From positions 1 to 31,710 of the forward strand of contig CAJTZE010000039.1 of the NCBI GenBank assembly GCA_910584265.1: a stretch of 31,710 nt of DNA, read 5' to 3'. The position numbers were made by a program, and so were the translations under genes. The notes under the pieces were generated by a model, which saw only the letters and a program-made list of their open reading frames with translations, ran no database searches and was not told the origin of the DNA. This document shows positions 1 through 7,664 of the stretch, one piece after another (positions within the stretch are counted from its first letter, which is position 1; every line of letters begins with the position of its first letter). The DNA is from an uncultured Dorea sp. (GTDB taxonomy: Bacteria > Bacillota > Clostridia > Lachnospirales > Lachnospiraceae).

Positions 1-64
1 ATACCACTTTTTCATCTGGAAAAAAACAAAATTTCAACTAACTTTGGAAAGATTCATAAATTGG

Positions 65-92
65 TTGACTTTTCCATATGAAGTGATAAAAT
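65..92 (+). promoter_or_regulatory. Putative promoter of the marR-ABC operon
   Basis: A TTGACT -35 box (65-70) and a TAAAAT -10 box (87-92) are separated by 16 bases, close to the sigma-A consensus. It would give a leader of roughly 110 bases before the marR start, and the repeats at 106-150 fall inside that leader. Confidence 0.55.
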
Positions 93-105
93 AATGTTTG
101 GCAAC

Positions 106-150
106 GAACTATTTGCGGGCGAACAATTCGCGGACGAACAGTTGGAGGCG
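106..150 (+). repeat. Three tandem 15-bp imperfect repeats with an internal dyad, possible MarR operator
   Basis: Three consecutive 15-base units each begin with GAAC (at 106, 121 and 136) and share a GC-rich second half. Inside them GCGAA-CAA-TTCGC (119-131) is a perfect 5-bp inverted repeat. The position just downstream of the -10 box suits an autoregulatory operator for the adjacent MarR-type repressor. That role is inferred from position and symmetry only. Confidence 0.4.
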
Positions 151-209
151 GCAGGTAGCAGTTTTGCTGTTGTTTTGTGAAAATAATTAAGGATAGGAAG
201 TGATTGCAG

Positions 210-743
210 ATGAAGAAATTTGATCCCTGTTCTTCTAATAGGATCAGCAGAGAAGTTCCGGTAGGTCCGGTCATCCACAAGATGGATAAGATGCTGTCCA
301 GAAATATAGCGGCGCAGATGCGCGCGGCCGGTATGGATGAGATCACGCTGATGCATGGATGGATCATCCGCTATTTATATGAGAAGCGGGAAGAGGAGAT
401 CTTTCAGAAGGATATTGAGAAATTCTTCTCGATCGGAAGGTCAACTGTGACTAATATTATTCAGCTGATGGAGAGAAACGGCTATATTGCCAGGGAGTCG
501 GTGCCGGGCGATGCGAGGCTTAAGAAGGTTAAGCTGACCGATAAGGGAATTATCAATCATGAGATGGTTGAGGCTTTCATAACCAGGCTGGACAGGGAAT
601 TGATCCGGGGCATAACGGAGGAGGAGCTGAATACATTCTATACAGTGATGGATAAAATAAGAGGCAATCTGAGATGTGATCAGACTGCCGGAGAGGAGGA
701 AGAGCATGCTGCGTGTATTGTTGAGAGAAGTAAAGGAATTTAA
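210..743 (+). CDS. MarR family transcriptional regulator
   Basis: A 177-residue winged-helix regulator, a usual length for MarR proteins. The central part reads as the wHTH: helices leading to a recognition segment around IGRSTVTNIIQLMERNGYI, followed by a wing with charged residues (DARLKKVKLTDKG). The ATG at 210 is preferred over an in-frame TTG two codons upstream because AGGAAG (195-200) is well spaced from it. It overlaps the first ABC transporter gene by 38 bases, so the two are translationally linked. By family knowledge such regulators repress the neighbouring multidrug exporter until a ligand binds. The ligand cannot be told from sequence. Confidence 0.9.
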   Translation: MKKFDPCSSNRISREVPVGPVIHKMDKMLSRNIAAQMRAAGMDEITLMHGWIIRYLYEKREEEIFQKDIEKFFSIGRSTVTNIIQLMERNGYIARESVPGDARLKKVKLTDKGIINHEMVEAFITRLDRELIRGITEEELNTFYTVMDKIRGNLRCDQTAGEEEEHAACIVERSKGI

Positions 744-2454
744 ACGGGCTTCTATAGTTACGCCATTGTTTATGATTTTAGAGGTGCTGATGGAGATGGT
801 CATTCCGTTTTTGATGGCGTCCATTATCGACGACGGCGTGAATGCCGGCGATATCCGGCATATTTACCGGGTAGGAGGGCTTATGATAGCTGCCGCGCTG
901 ATCGGCTTATTTGCCGGAATGGCGGGAGGCAGATACGGAGCCAAGGCAAGTGCTGGATTTGCAAGGAACTTAAGGGAGGCGATGTTTAACAATATCCAGA
1001 CCTTTTCCTTTGCCAATATTGATAAGTTCAGCACGGCGGGCCTGGTTACCCGCCTGACCACGGATGTTACCAACATTCAAAATGCGTACCAGATGACCCT
1101 CCGCATGTTTATGCGGGCGCCGGCAAGCCTTGTCTGTGCAATGACGATGGCATTTTTGATCAACAGGAAGCTGGCAAGTATTTACCTTGTGGCGGTTATC
1201 CTGCTGGGAATCATACTATTTTTCCTGCTGAGAAGGGCGGCCAGCTATTTCCAGATGGCTTTTCCGAAATATGATGAGCTGAATGCATCGGTTCAGGAGA
1301 ATGTTTCCGCGATCCGGGTGGTGAAGGCATATGTAAGGGAAAAGGAGGAGACCTCCAAGTTCCGGAAGGCAAGCGAGAATATTTACAATATCTTTGTGAA
1401 GGCTGAGAAGAATGTGATTATCAATGCGCCGCTGATGCAGACGACGGTATATACCTGTATACTGCTGATCAGCTGGATCGGGGCGAAGCTGATCGTGTCT
1501 TCCGAGCTGACTACTGGAGAGCTTATGAGCCTTTTAGCTTACTGCATGAATATCCTTATGAGCCTGATGATGCTGTCCATGGTATTTGTTATGATTACCA
1601 TGAGCGTTGCCAGTGCGCGGCGTATCAGCGAGGTGCTTTTGGAGGAAAGTACATTGACGAATCCAGAGAATCCGGTGATGGAGGTACCGAATGGAAGCAT
1701 TGAGTTTAAAGAAGTAGATTTTTCTTATAACAGGGATTGTGCGGCGCCGACGCTTCTGGCGGTCGATCTGTCCATCCGTTCCGGCGAGACGATCGGGATC
1801 CTGGGAGCAACCGGAAGTGCTAAGACCAGTCTGGTAAATCTGATCAGCAGGCTGTATGATGTGACCGCCGGGGAGATCCTGGTGGGAGGGCATAATGTGA
1901 AGGATTATGATATGGAAGTCCTGCGTAACCAGGTGTCTGTGGTGCTGCAGAATAATGTGCTGTTTTCGGGAACGATCCTGGATAACCTGCGCTGGGGCAA
2001 TAAAGAGGCGTCAGACGAGGAGTGTATGGAAGCCTGTCGTTTAGCCTGTGCAGATGAATTTATACAGAAGTTCCCGGACGGCTACCATACTTACATCGAG
2101 CAGGGCGGCACCAATGTGTCCGGCGGACAGAAGCAGAGGCTCTGTATCGCAAGGGCGCTCCTTAAGAAGCCGAGGATACTGATTCTGGACGACAGCACCA
2201 GCGCCGTGGATACGGCCACAGATGCGAAGATCCGCAGGGCGTTCCGGGAGGAGATTCCGGGTACCACTAAGATTATTATTTCCCAGAGGATTTCCAGCAT
2301 CCAGGATGCAGACCGTATTATCGTGCTGGAGGACGGCTGCGTGGACGGCTTCGGAACCCATGAGGAGCTTCTTGAGACCAATAGTATTTACCGCGAGGTC
2401 TATGAGTCCCAGACTCAGGGCGGCGGAGATTTTGACGAAAAGGCAGGTGAGTAG
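706..2454 (+). CDS. ABC exporter half-transporter with degenerate ATP site (TMD-NBD)
   Basis: A 582-residue fused transmembrane and nucleotide-binding half-transporter of the multidrug/lipid exporter class. The ATG at 706 is chosen because GGAGGAAG precedes it. The membrane domain fills the first ~320 residues. The nucleotide domain has Walker A GATGSAKT (367-374), signature VSGGQ (471-475) and Walker B ILILDD (491-496). The residue after the Walker B Asp is Asp496 instead of the catalytic Glu, and the H-loop residue is Gln527 (SQR) instead of His. Walker A also has Ala where the last Gly is usual. These changes mark the non-catalytic partner of a heterodimeric exporter (BmrC/TM287 type). The partner is the next gene, three bases downstream. 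Confidence 0.92.
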   Translation: MLRVLLREVKEFKRASIVTPLFMILEVLMEMVIPFLMASIIDDGVNAGDIRHIYRVGGLMIAAALIGLFAGMAGGRYGAKASAGFARNLREAMFNNIQTFSFANIDKFSTAGLVTRLTTDVTNIQNAYQMTLRMFMRAPASLVCAMTMAFLINRKLASIYLVAVILLGIILFFLLRRAASYFQMAFPKYDELNASVQENVSAIRVVKAYVREKEETSKFRKASENIYNIFVKAEKNVIINAPLMQTTVYTCILLISWIGAKLIVSSELTTGELMSLLAYCMNILMSLMMLSMVFVMITMSVASARRISEVLLEESTLTNPENPVMEVPNGSIEFKEVDFSYNRDCAAPTLLAVDLSIRSGETIGILGATGSAKTSLVNLISRLYDVTAGEILVGGHNVKDYDMEVLRNQVSVVLQNNVLFSGTILDNLRWGNKEASDEECMEACRLACADEFIQKFPDGYHTYIEQGGTNVSGGQKQRLCIARALLKKPRILILDDSTSAVDTATDAKIRRAFREEIPGTTKIIISQRISSIQDADRIIVLEDGCVDGFGTHEELLETNSIYREVYESQTQGGGDFDEKAGE

Positions 2455-2457
2455 GCT

Positions 2458-4359
2458 ATGGCACAGAATATAAGACAGATACGGGGCATGAAGCCGGGGA
2501 TTGAGAATCCGGGCAGGATATTTAAGAGGATCATGAGCTATGTGTTCCGCAAGTATAAGCTTCATTTTATGATCGTTGTGGTATTAATTTTTGTAGGAGT
2601 CTTAGCGAACGTTCAGGGAACATTGTTTATGCAGAAGCTGATTGACGACTATATCACGCCGTTTCTTCTGAGCGATACGCCGAATTTCGCCCCTCTTGCA
2701 CAGGCGGTCGGGCGAGTGGCAGTTTTCTATGCAGCGGGGGTTGCTTCGGTTTATATCTATAACCTGCTCATGACCTATGTGACCCAGGGGACGTTAAGAG
2801 ATTTGAGAAATGAGCTTTTTACCCATATGGAGAAGCTGCCGATCCGGTATTTTGATACCCACGCCCATGGCGATATCATGTCCATTTACACCAATGATAT
2901 TGACACCTTAAGGCAGATGATCAGCCAGAGCATTCCCCAGTTCTTAAACAGCGGTATTACGATCATCAGTGTGCTTGTCAGTATGCTGGTGCTGAATATA
3001 CCTCTTACCTTGGTTACCCTTGCGATGGTAGGCGTGATGCTGTTCTGCACCAAGCAGGCAACCGGGCAGAGCGGGAAATATTTCCTGCAACAGCAGAAGA
3101 ACCTGGGCGCGGTAAACGGTTACATCGAGGAGATGATGAACGGCCAGAAGGTGGTGAAGGTTTTCTGCCATGAGGAAGAGAGCAAGAAGAAATTTAAGGA
3201 GCTGAATGATGCGCTGTATGTCAGCGCAGACCGTGCGAATACCTTCTCCAATATCCTGGGACCGATCAATGCGCAGCTTGGCAATGTGAGCTATGTGCTC
3301 TGCGCCATTGTGGGCGGCGCTCTGGCGCTTGGCGGCGTGGGCGGCTTTACACTTGGCGGGCTGGCAAGCTTCCTGACCTTTAACAAGAGCTTCAGCATGC
3401 CGATCAATCAGGTCAGCATGCAGCTCAATGCGATCGTTATGGCGATGGCAGGCGCAGACCGTATCTTTACTCTCTTAGATGAAGAGACAGAGGCGGATGA
3501 AGGATATGTGACACTGGTAAATGCAAAGGAGCAGGGCGGCAAGCTTGTGCCGGCGGAGGAGAGGACCGGACGCTGGGCGTGGAAGCATACCCACAGGGCA
3601 GACGGCACTACCGATTATGTGGAGGTACAGGGAAATGTGGTGTTCAATGAGGTTGACTTTGGATACACGGATGAGAAGATTGTCCTCCACGACGTGAAGT
3701 TATTTGCAGAGCCGGGACAAAAGATTGCCTTCGTAGGCTCTACCGGAGCCGGAAAGACTACGATTACCAACCTGATCAATCGTTTCTATGATATTCAGGA
3801 CGGCAAGATCCGTTATGACGGCATTAATATTAATAAGATAAAGAAGTCCGACCTGAGACGGTCCCTTGGGATCGTACTGCAGGATACCCATCTGTTTACC
3901 GGGACGATCATGGAGAATATCCGGTTCGGCAGGCTGGACGCCAGCGATGAAGAGGTCATTGCGGCTGCGAAGCTTGCCAATGCAGACGGATTTATCAAGC
4001 GTCTGCCGGACGGCTACCAGACTATGCTGACCGGGGACGGGGCGTCCTTGAGCCAGGGTCAGAGACAGCTTCTTGCCATCGCAAGGGCGGCAGTTGCAGA
4101 CCCGCCGGTACTGATTCTGGATGAGGCTACCAGCTCGATCGATACAAGAACGGAGCGCATCGTGCAGGAGGGCATGGACCGGCTGATGAACGGAAGGACC
4201 ACATTTGTCATTGCCCACAGGCTGTCAACGGTAAGGAACTCTGATTGTATCATGGTTCTTGAACAGGGAAGGATTATTGAGCGTGGAACCCATGACCAGC
4301 TGATAGAGGAGAAGGGTAAATACTATCAGCTGTATACTGGAAATGCAATTACTGCATAA
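2458..4359 (+). CDS. ABC exporter half-transporter, catalytic partner (TMD-NBD)
   Basis: A 633-residue half-transporter that pairs with the preceding gene. Walker A GSTGAGKT (427-434), Walker B LILDE with catalytic Glu556 and H-loop His587 are all canonical, while the signature is LSQGQ (531-535) rather than LSGGQ. In the heterodimer this puts its intact Walker motifs against the partner's VSGGQ (consensus site) and its altered signature against the partner's degenerate Walker motifs. A linker of about 50 residues rich in charged residues lies between membrane and nucleotide domains, seen in this subfamily. The function is probably drug or lipid export under MarR control; the substrate is unknown. 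Confidence 0.93.
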   Translation: MAQNIRQIRGMKPGIENPGRIFKRIMSYVFRKYKLHFMIVVVLIFVGVLANVQGTLFMQKLIDDYITPFLLSDTPNFAPLAQAVGRVAVFYAAGVASVYIYNLLMTYVTQGTLRDLRNELFTHMEKLPIRYFDTHAHGDIMSIYTNDIDTLRQMISQSIPQFLNSGITIISVLVSMLVLNIPLTLVTLAMVGVMLFCTKQATGQSGKYFLQQQKNLGAVNGYIEEMMNGQKVVKVFCHEEESKKKFKELNDALYVSADRANTFSNILGPINAQLGNVSYVLCAIVGGALALGGVGGFTLGGLASFLTFNKSFSMPINQVSMQLNAIVMAMAGADRIFTLLDEETEADEGYVTLVNAKEQGGKLVPAEERTGRWAWKHTHRADGTTDYVEVQGNVVFNEVDFGYTDEKIVLHDVKLFAEPGQKIAFVGSTGAGKTTITNLINRFYDIQDGKIRYDGININKIKKSDLRRSLGIVLQDTHLFTGTIMENIRFGRLDASDEEVIAAAKLANADGFIKRLPDGYQTMLTGDGASLSQGQRQLLAIARAAVADPPVLILDEATSSIDTRTERIVQEGMDRLMNGRTTFVIAHRLSTVRNSDCIMVLEQGRIIERGTHDQLIEEKGKYYQLYTGNAITA

Positions 4360-4392
4360 AAAGGCCGGGGCTCCGTTAAAAATAGTTTAGTA

Positions 4393-4421
4393 TTGCCGAA
4401 AGAGAGGACAGCGGATATAAT
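4393..4421 (+). promoter_or_regulatory. Putative promoter of the B3/4-domain gene
   Basis: TTGCCG (4393-4398) and a perfect TATAAT (4416-4421) are separated by 17 bases. The start codon of the gene follows 35 bases later, behind an AGGCAGGAG ribosome binding site. This separates the gene from the exporter operon upstream. Confidence 0.6.
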
Positions 4422-4456
4422 AAAGCTGTGAAATACAGAGGAAAGGCAGGAGTATT

Positions 4457-5125
4457 ATGAGTAAGCATTTAGTGATTGATGCGGCGATGAAGGAAAAATG
4501 GCCGAAGACCAGAGTAGGGTGTTTTCAGTATAAGGTGAGGGTAGAGAAGAAGAATGAGGATATGTGGAAATATCTGAAGAAGGATATTTTTAAGAAGGCG
4601 AAGGATGCGATTTTCGATTATGGCGTGAATGAGATTCCCAATATAAAGGAATCCCGTATGGCTTATAAGGCATTCGGTAAAGACCCCAGCCGCTACCGTG
4701 TATCTTCTGAGGCGCTGGTGCGCAGGATCGGACAGGGAAAAGGGCTGTACGAGGTAAATACGGTGGTGGATGTGAATAACCTCATCTCCATCGAATCCGG
4801 ATTCTCCGCAGGCTCCTACGACGCCGCGAAGATTGCAGATGAGCTGGTCTTCCGCGTAGGAAAGGAAGGAGAGACTTATAAGGGAATCGGCAAGGATGAG
4901 ATTAAGATAGACGGTCTTCCGGTGCTTGCGGACGCGGCCGGGGCGATCGGAAGCTCCACCAGCGATTCCGAGCGGGCTATGATTACGGAGGACGCAGAAG
5001 AGATTCTGACGCTGGTGTATTCCTTTTCCGATAACCGGGATCTGGAGAAGGCCATGGAGTATGGCAGGAAGTATCTGGAGAAATATGCAGGTGCAGAGAA
5101 TATAGAAAGCTGGATCGTAGAATAA
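4457..5125 (+). CDS. Stand-alone B3/4 tRNA-binding-domain protein
   Basis: A 222-residue protein matching the B3/B4 fold found in the beta subunit of phenylalanyl-tRNA synthetase, here without the rest of the synthetase. The family signature is the run SRMAYKAFGKDPSRYRVSS, followed by LVRRIGQGKGLYEVNTVVDV and a glycine-rich ESGFSAGSYDAAKI segment. In the synthetase this domain takes part in editing mischarged tRNA. Whether free-standing copies edit in trans is not established from sequence. It is a single-gene unit, with its own promoter and a terminator at 5140. Family assignment is firm, function is inferred. Confidence 0.85.
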   Translation: MSKHLVIDAAMKEKWPKTRVGCFQYKVRVEKKNEDMWKYLKKDIFKKAKDAIFDYGVNEIPNIKESRMAYKAFGKDPSRYRVSSEALVRRIGQGKGLYEVNTVVDVNNLISIESGFSAGSYDAAKIADELVFRVGKEGETYKGIGKDEIKIDGLPVLADAAGAIGSSTSDSERAMITEDAEEILTLVYSFSDNRDLEKAMEYGRKYLEKYAGAENIESWIVE

Positions 5126-5139
5126 TAGTGTTATGGCAG

Positions 5140-5186
5140 AATACCGTATTGCAGCAAAGAAAACGGCTGTGATACGGTATTTTTTA
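5140..5186 (+). terminator. Rho-independent terminator after the B3/4 gene
   Basis: AATACCGTAT (5140-5149) pairs perfectly with ATACGGTATT (5172-5181), with further GCAG/CTGT pairing inside, and runs into TTTTT. Confidence 0.8.
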
Positions 5187-5216
5187 CATAGATTTTACAA
5201 TATCAGGAGGGTAAAT

Positions 5217-5244
5217 TTGATTTTTCTGAGGTATCGTATAGAAT
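5217..5244 (+). promoter_or_regulatory. Putative promoter of the response regulator operon
   Basis: TTGATT (5217-5222) and TAGAAT (5239-5244) with a 16-base spacer, about 45 bases before the response regulator start codon. Boxes are recognisable but not perfect. Confidence 0.4.
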
Positions 5245-5289
5245 GTAAGAAATATAGGAGTATCTGCCGGGTTAGGGAGGTGGTTTGAG

Positions 5290-5964
5290 ATGATCTACTG
5301 TGTGGAGGACGATCGTGCAATCCGGGAGTTGATGATATATACTTTAAACTCCGCAGGATTTGAAGCCAGGGGATTTTCTGAGGGCGGGGCATTTTTCCTG
5401 GCACTTAGGGAAGGAAAACCGGATTTGGTTATGCTTGATATTATGCTGCCGGATGAGGATGGGATAGCAATCCTAAAACGGCTCCGCAGTCATACAGATA
5501 CAGCAAAGCTCCCGGTCATTATGGCTACAGCGAAAGGAACGGAATACGATAAGGTAATGGGTCTTGATCTGGGTGCAGATGACTACCTTGCGAAGCCATT
5601 TGGCATGATGGAGATGGTGTCCCGGGTGAAGGCAGTGCTGCGCCGGGCCGGGCCGAAACAAGATGCAGGGGTTTTGTGCGTTGGAAATCTTGAAATGAAT
5701 ACAGAGGAGCATAAAGTATTTTCTGACGGGAAGCAGATCGAGCTTACCTTAAAAGAGTATGAGCTTCTCCAGCTATTTATGAGCAGCCCGGGCAGGGTAT
5801 TTACCAGGGAACAGCTGTTACAGAGTGTGTGGGATTCTGCTTATATGGGTGAGACCCGTACAGTGGATGTCCATATCGGAACCTTGCGCTCGAAGCTGAA
5901 GGGATGCAGGGCGTATATAGAGACTGTCCGCGGCGTAGGCTACCGAATGGAGATCAGGCTATGA
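5290..5964 (+). CDS. OmpR/PhoB-family response regulator
   Basis: A 224-residue two-domain regulator. The receiver domain has the acidic pair near residues 7-8, phospho-acceptor Asp50 in VMLDIMLPD, the switch Thr80 and conserved Lys102 in LAKPF. The C-terminal winged helix ends in the family hallmark VRGVGYRMEI. GGGAGG lies before the ATG. The stop overlaps the start of the sensor kinase (ATGA), so the two are co-translated. Because a Na/phosphate symporter follows in the same unit, a PhoB-like role in phosphate response is likely. The kinase-regulator pairing is certain by arrangement; the signal is inferred. Confidence 0.92.
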   Translation: MIYCVEDDRAIRELMIYTLNSAGFEARGFSEGGAFFLALREGKPDLVMLDIMLPDEDGIAILKRLRSHTDTAKLPVIMATAKGTEYDKVMGLDLGADDYLAKPFGMMEMVSRVKAVLRRAGPKQDAGVLCVGNLEMNTEEHKVFSDGKQIELTLKEYELLQLFMSSPGRVFTREQLLQSVWDSAYMGETRTVDVHIGTLRSKLKGCRAYIETVRGVGYRMEIRL

Positions 5965-7664
5965 CAAAACGAATTTTTCAATCAATCTGCTTTGCGGCGC
6001 TGGGTGTGTTTGCTGCTTCTGTCCTGTTATTTATGGGTGTGCTTTACGAGCATTATACGGGTGTCCAGCGCAGCCAGCTGCGAATGCAGACAGAACTTGC
6101 GGCCCAGGGAACGGCAAATGAGGGACTCAAATATTTTGACGGGCTTGATGTGAAATTTTACCGCATTACCTGGATTGATACAGATGGAAGCGTACTTTAT
6201 GACAGCCAGTCGGATTCTGGCGGGATGGAGAATCATCTTGAGAGAGAGGAAATTAAACAGGCTGTCTCGGAGGGAATGGGAGAGAGCTCGCGTTATTCTG
6301 TTACATTGATGGAGCGTGCGGTTTATTGTGCAAAGCGTCTTCCGGACGGTACGGTATTGCGTCTTTCTATGTCGCAGAATACAGTTCTTACGCTGCTTTT
6401 GGGGATGCTCCAGCCGATATGTATTATATTTGCGGCGGCTTTGGGATTATCGCTCCTGCTGGCTTATCGTCTGTCAAAAAGTATTGTGAAGCCTTTGAAC
6501 AGGCTGGACCTGAATGAACCGTTAAATAATGAAGGATATGATGAACTGGCTCCTTTTCTGGAACGGATTGCTGTACAGCAGAGAAAGATCCGAAGGCAGG
6601 AGGAGGAATTGCGGCAAAAGAAAAGTGAATTTGAAGCGGTTATAACCGGTATGGAGGAAGGGATCATGCTTTTTAATGAAAAGCAGATTATATTAGCTAT
6701 CAATCCTGCCGCCGCACGTCTTCTGCATGCGGATCAGTCCTGCGTGGGAAAATATCTCCTGTCTGTGAACCGAAGCATTAAGCTGCAGGAGCTTCTAAGT
6801 AAAGCCGGAGAAGGGAGATATGCCGAGATGAAGATGGATGACGGAAGCAGAAGCTATCAGTTCAGCGCGAACCCGGTTCTTTCGGACGGTTTGATTTCCG
6901 GGATCGTTCTTTTGATACTGGATATAACGGAAAAAGAAAAGGCGGAGCAGGTGCGGCGCGAATTTACGGCGAATGTATCCCATGAATTGAAAACACCGCT
7001 GCATACCATATCCGGTTATGCGGAATTGCTGGTAAATGATATGGTGAAATCAGAGGATATGAAGGGATTCTCTGAGCGTATCTATGAGGAAGCAAATCGC
7101 ATGATCCGGTTGATTGAGGATATTATCCAGCTTTCCCGATTGGATGAGGGGGCGGAGCATATGAGCCGGGAGACAGTGGATCTTTATGAGATTGCAGAGG
7201 AAACGCTGGAAAGTCTTTCCAAGGAAGCGCAGAAAGCAGGAATCCGTCTGATGCTGGACGGAGGATCCGCTAAGGTTTATGGAATCCCGCGGCTGTTACA
7301 GGAGATCATCTATAATCTCTGTGATAATGGGATAAAATATAACCGTCGGAACGGATGGGTTTCAGTAAATATAACGGATGAAGAGGATGGTGTAAGGCTT
7401 ACGGTCTCCGATAATGGTATTGGTATTTCTGCGGAGCATCAGGAGCGGATTTTTGAGCGGTTTTACCGGGTGGATAAGAGCCGTTCAAAAGAAATCGGAG
7501 GGACAGGCCTGGGGTTATCTATTGTGAAGCATGCGGCAAAGCTGAATGAGGCCGCGATAGAGCTGCACAGCACTCCCAATGAAGGCACAGCCATTTCCAT
7601 TCATTTTCCTAAGGCGGATAAATGCAGCGGCCGGAAAGGGGCGTACGAAGATGGATATATTTGA
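5961..7664 (+). CDS. PhoR-like membrane sensor histidine kinase
   Basis: A 567-residue kinase starting at the ATGA overlap with the regulator. Segments in order: N-terminal membrane helix (~residues 8-29), an extracytoplasmic sensor stretch of about 120 residues, a second membrane helix (~150-175, containing LLLGMLQPICIIFAAALGL), a linker and PAS-like segment around FEAVITGMEEGIMLFNE, a HisKA box with His341 in NVSHELKTPL, then the ATPase domain with N box YNLCDNGIKYN, G1 box VSDNGIGI and G2 box GGTGLGLSIVKH. All catalytic motifs are intact. The order TM-sensor-TM-PAS-HisKA matches Firmicute PhoR. It overlaps the symporter gene by 14 bases. Confidence 0.92.
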   Translation: MTKRIFQSICFAALGVFAASVLLFMGVLYEHYTGVQRSQLRMQTELAAQGTANEGLKYFDGLDVKFYRITWIDTDGSVLYDSQSDSGGMENHLEREEIKQAVSEGMGESSRYSVTLMERAVYCAKRLPDGTVLRLSMSQNTVLTLLLGMLQPICIIFAAALGLSLLLAYRLSKSIVKPLNRLDLNEPLNNEGYDELAPFLERIAVQQRKIRRQEEELRQKKSEFEAVITGMEEGIMLFNEKQIILAINPAAARLLHADQSCVGKYLLSVNRSIKLQELLSKAGEGRYAEMKMDDGSRSYQFSANPVLSDGLISGIVLLILDITEKEKAEQVRREFTANVSHELKTPLHTISGYAELLVNDMVKSEDMKGFSERIYEEANRMIRLIEDIIQLSRLDEGAEHMSRETVDLYEIAEETLESLSKEAQKAGIRLMLDGGSAKVYGIPRLLQEIIYNLCDNGIKYNRRNGWVSVNITDEEDGVRLTVSDNGIGISAEHQERIFERFYRVDKSRSKEIGGTGLGLSIVKHAAKLNEAAIELHSTPNEGTAISIHFPKADKCSGRKGAYEDGYI

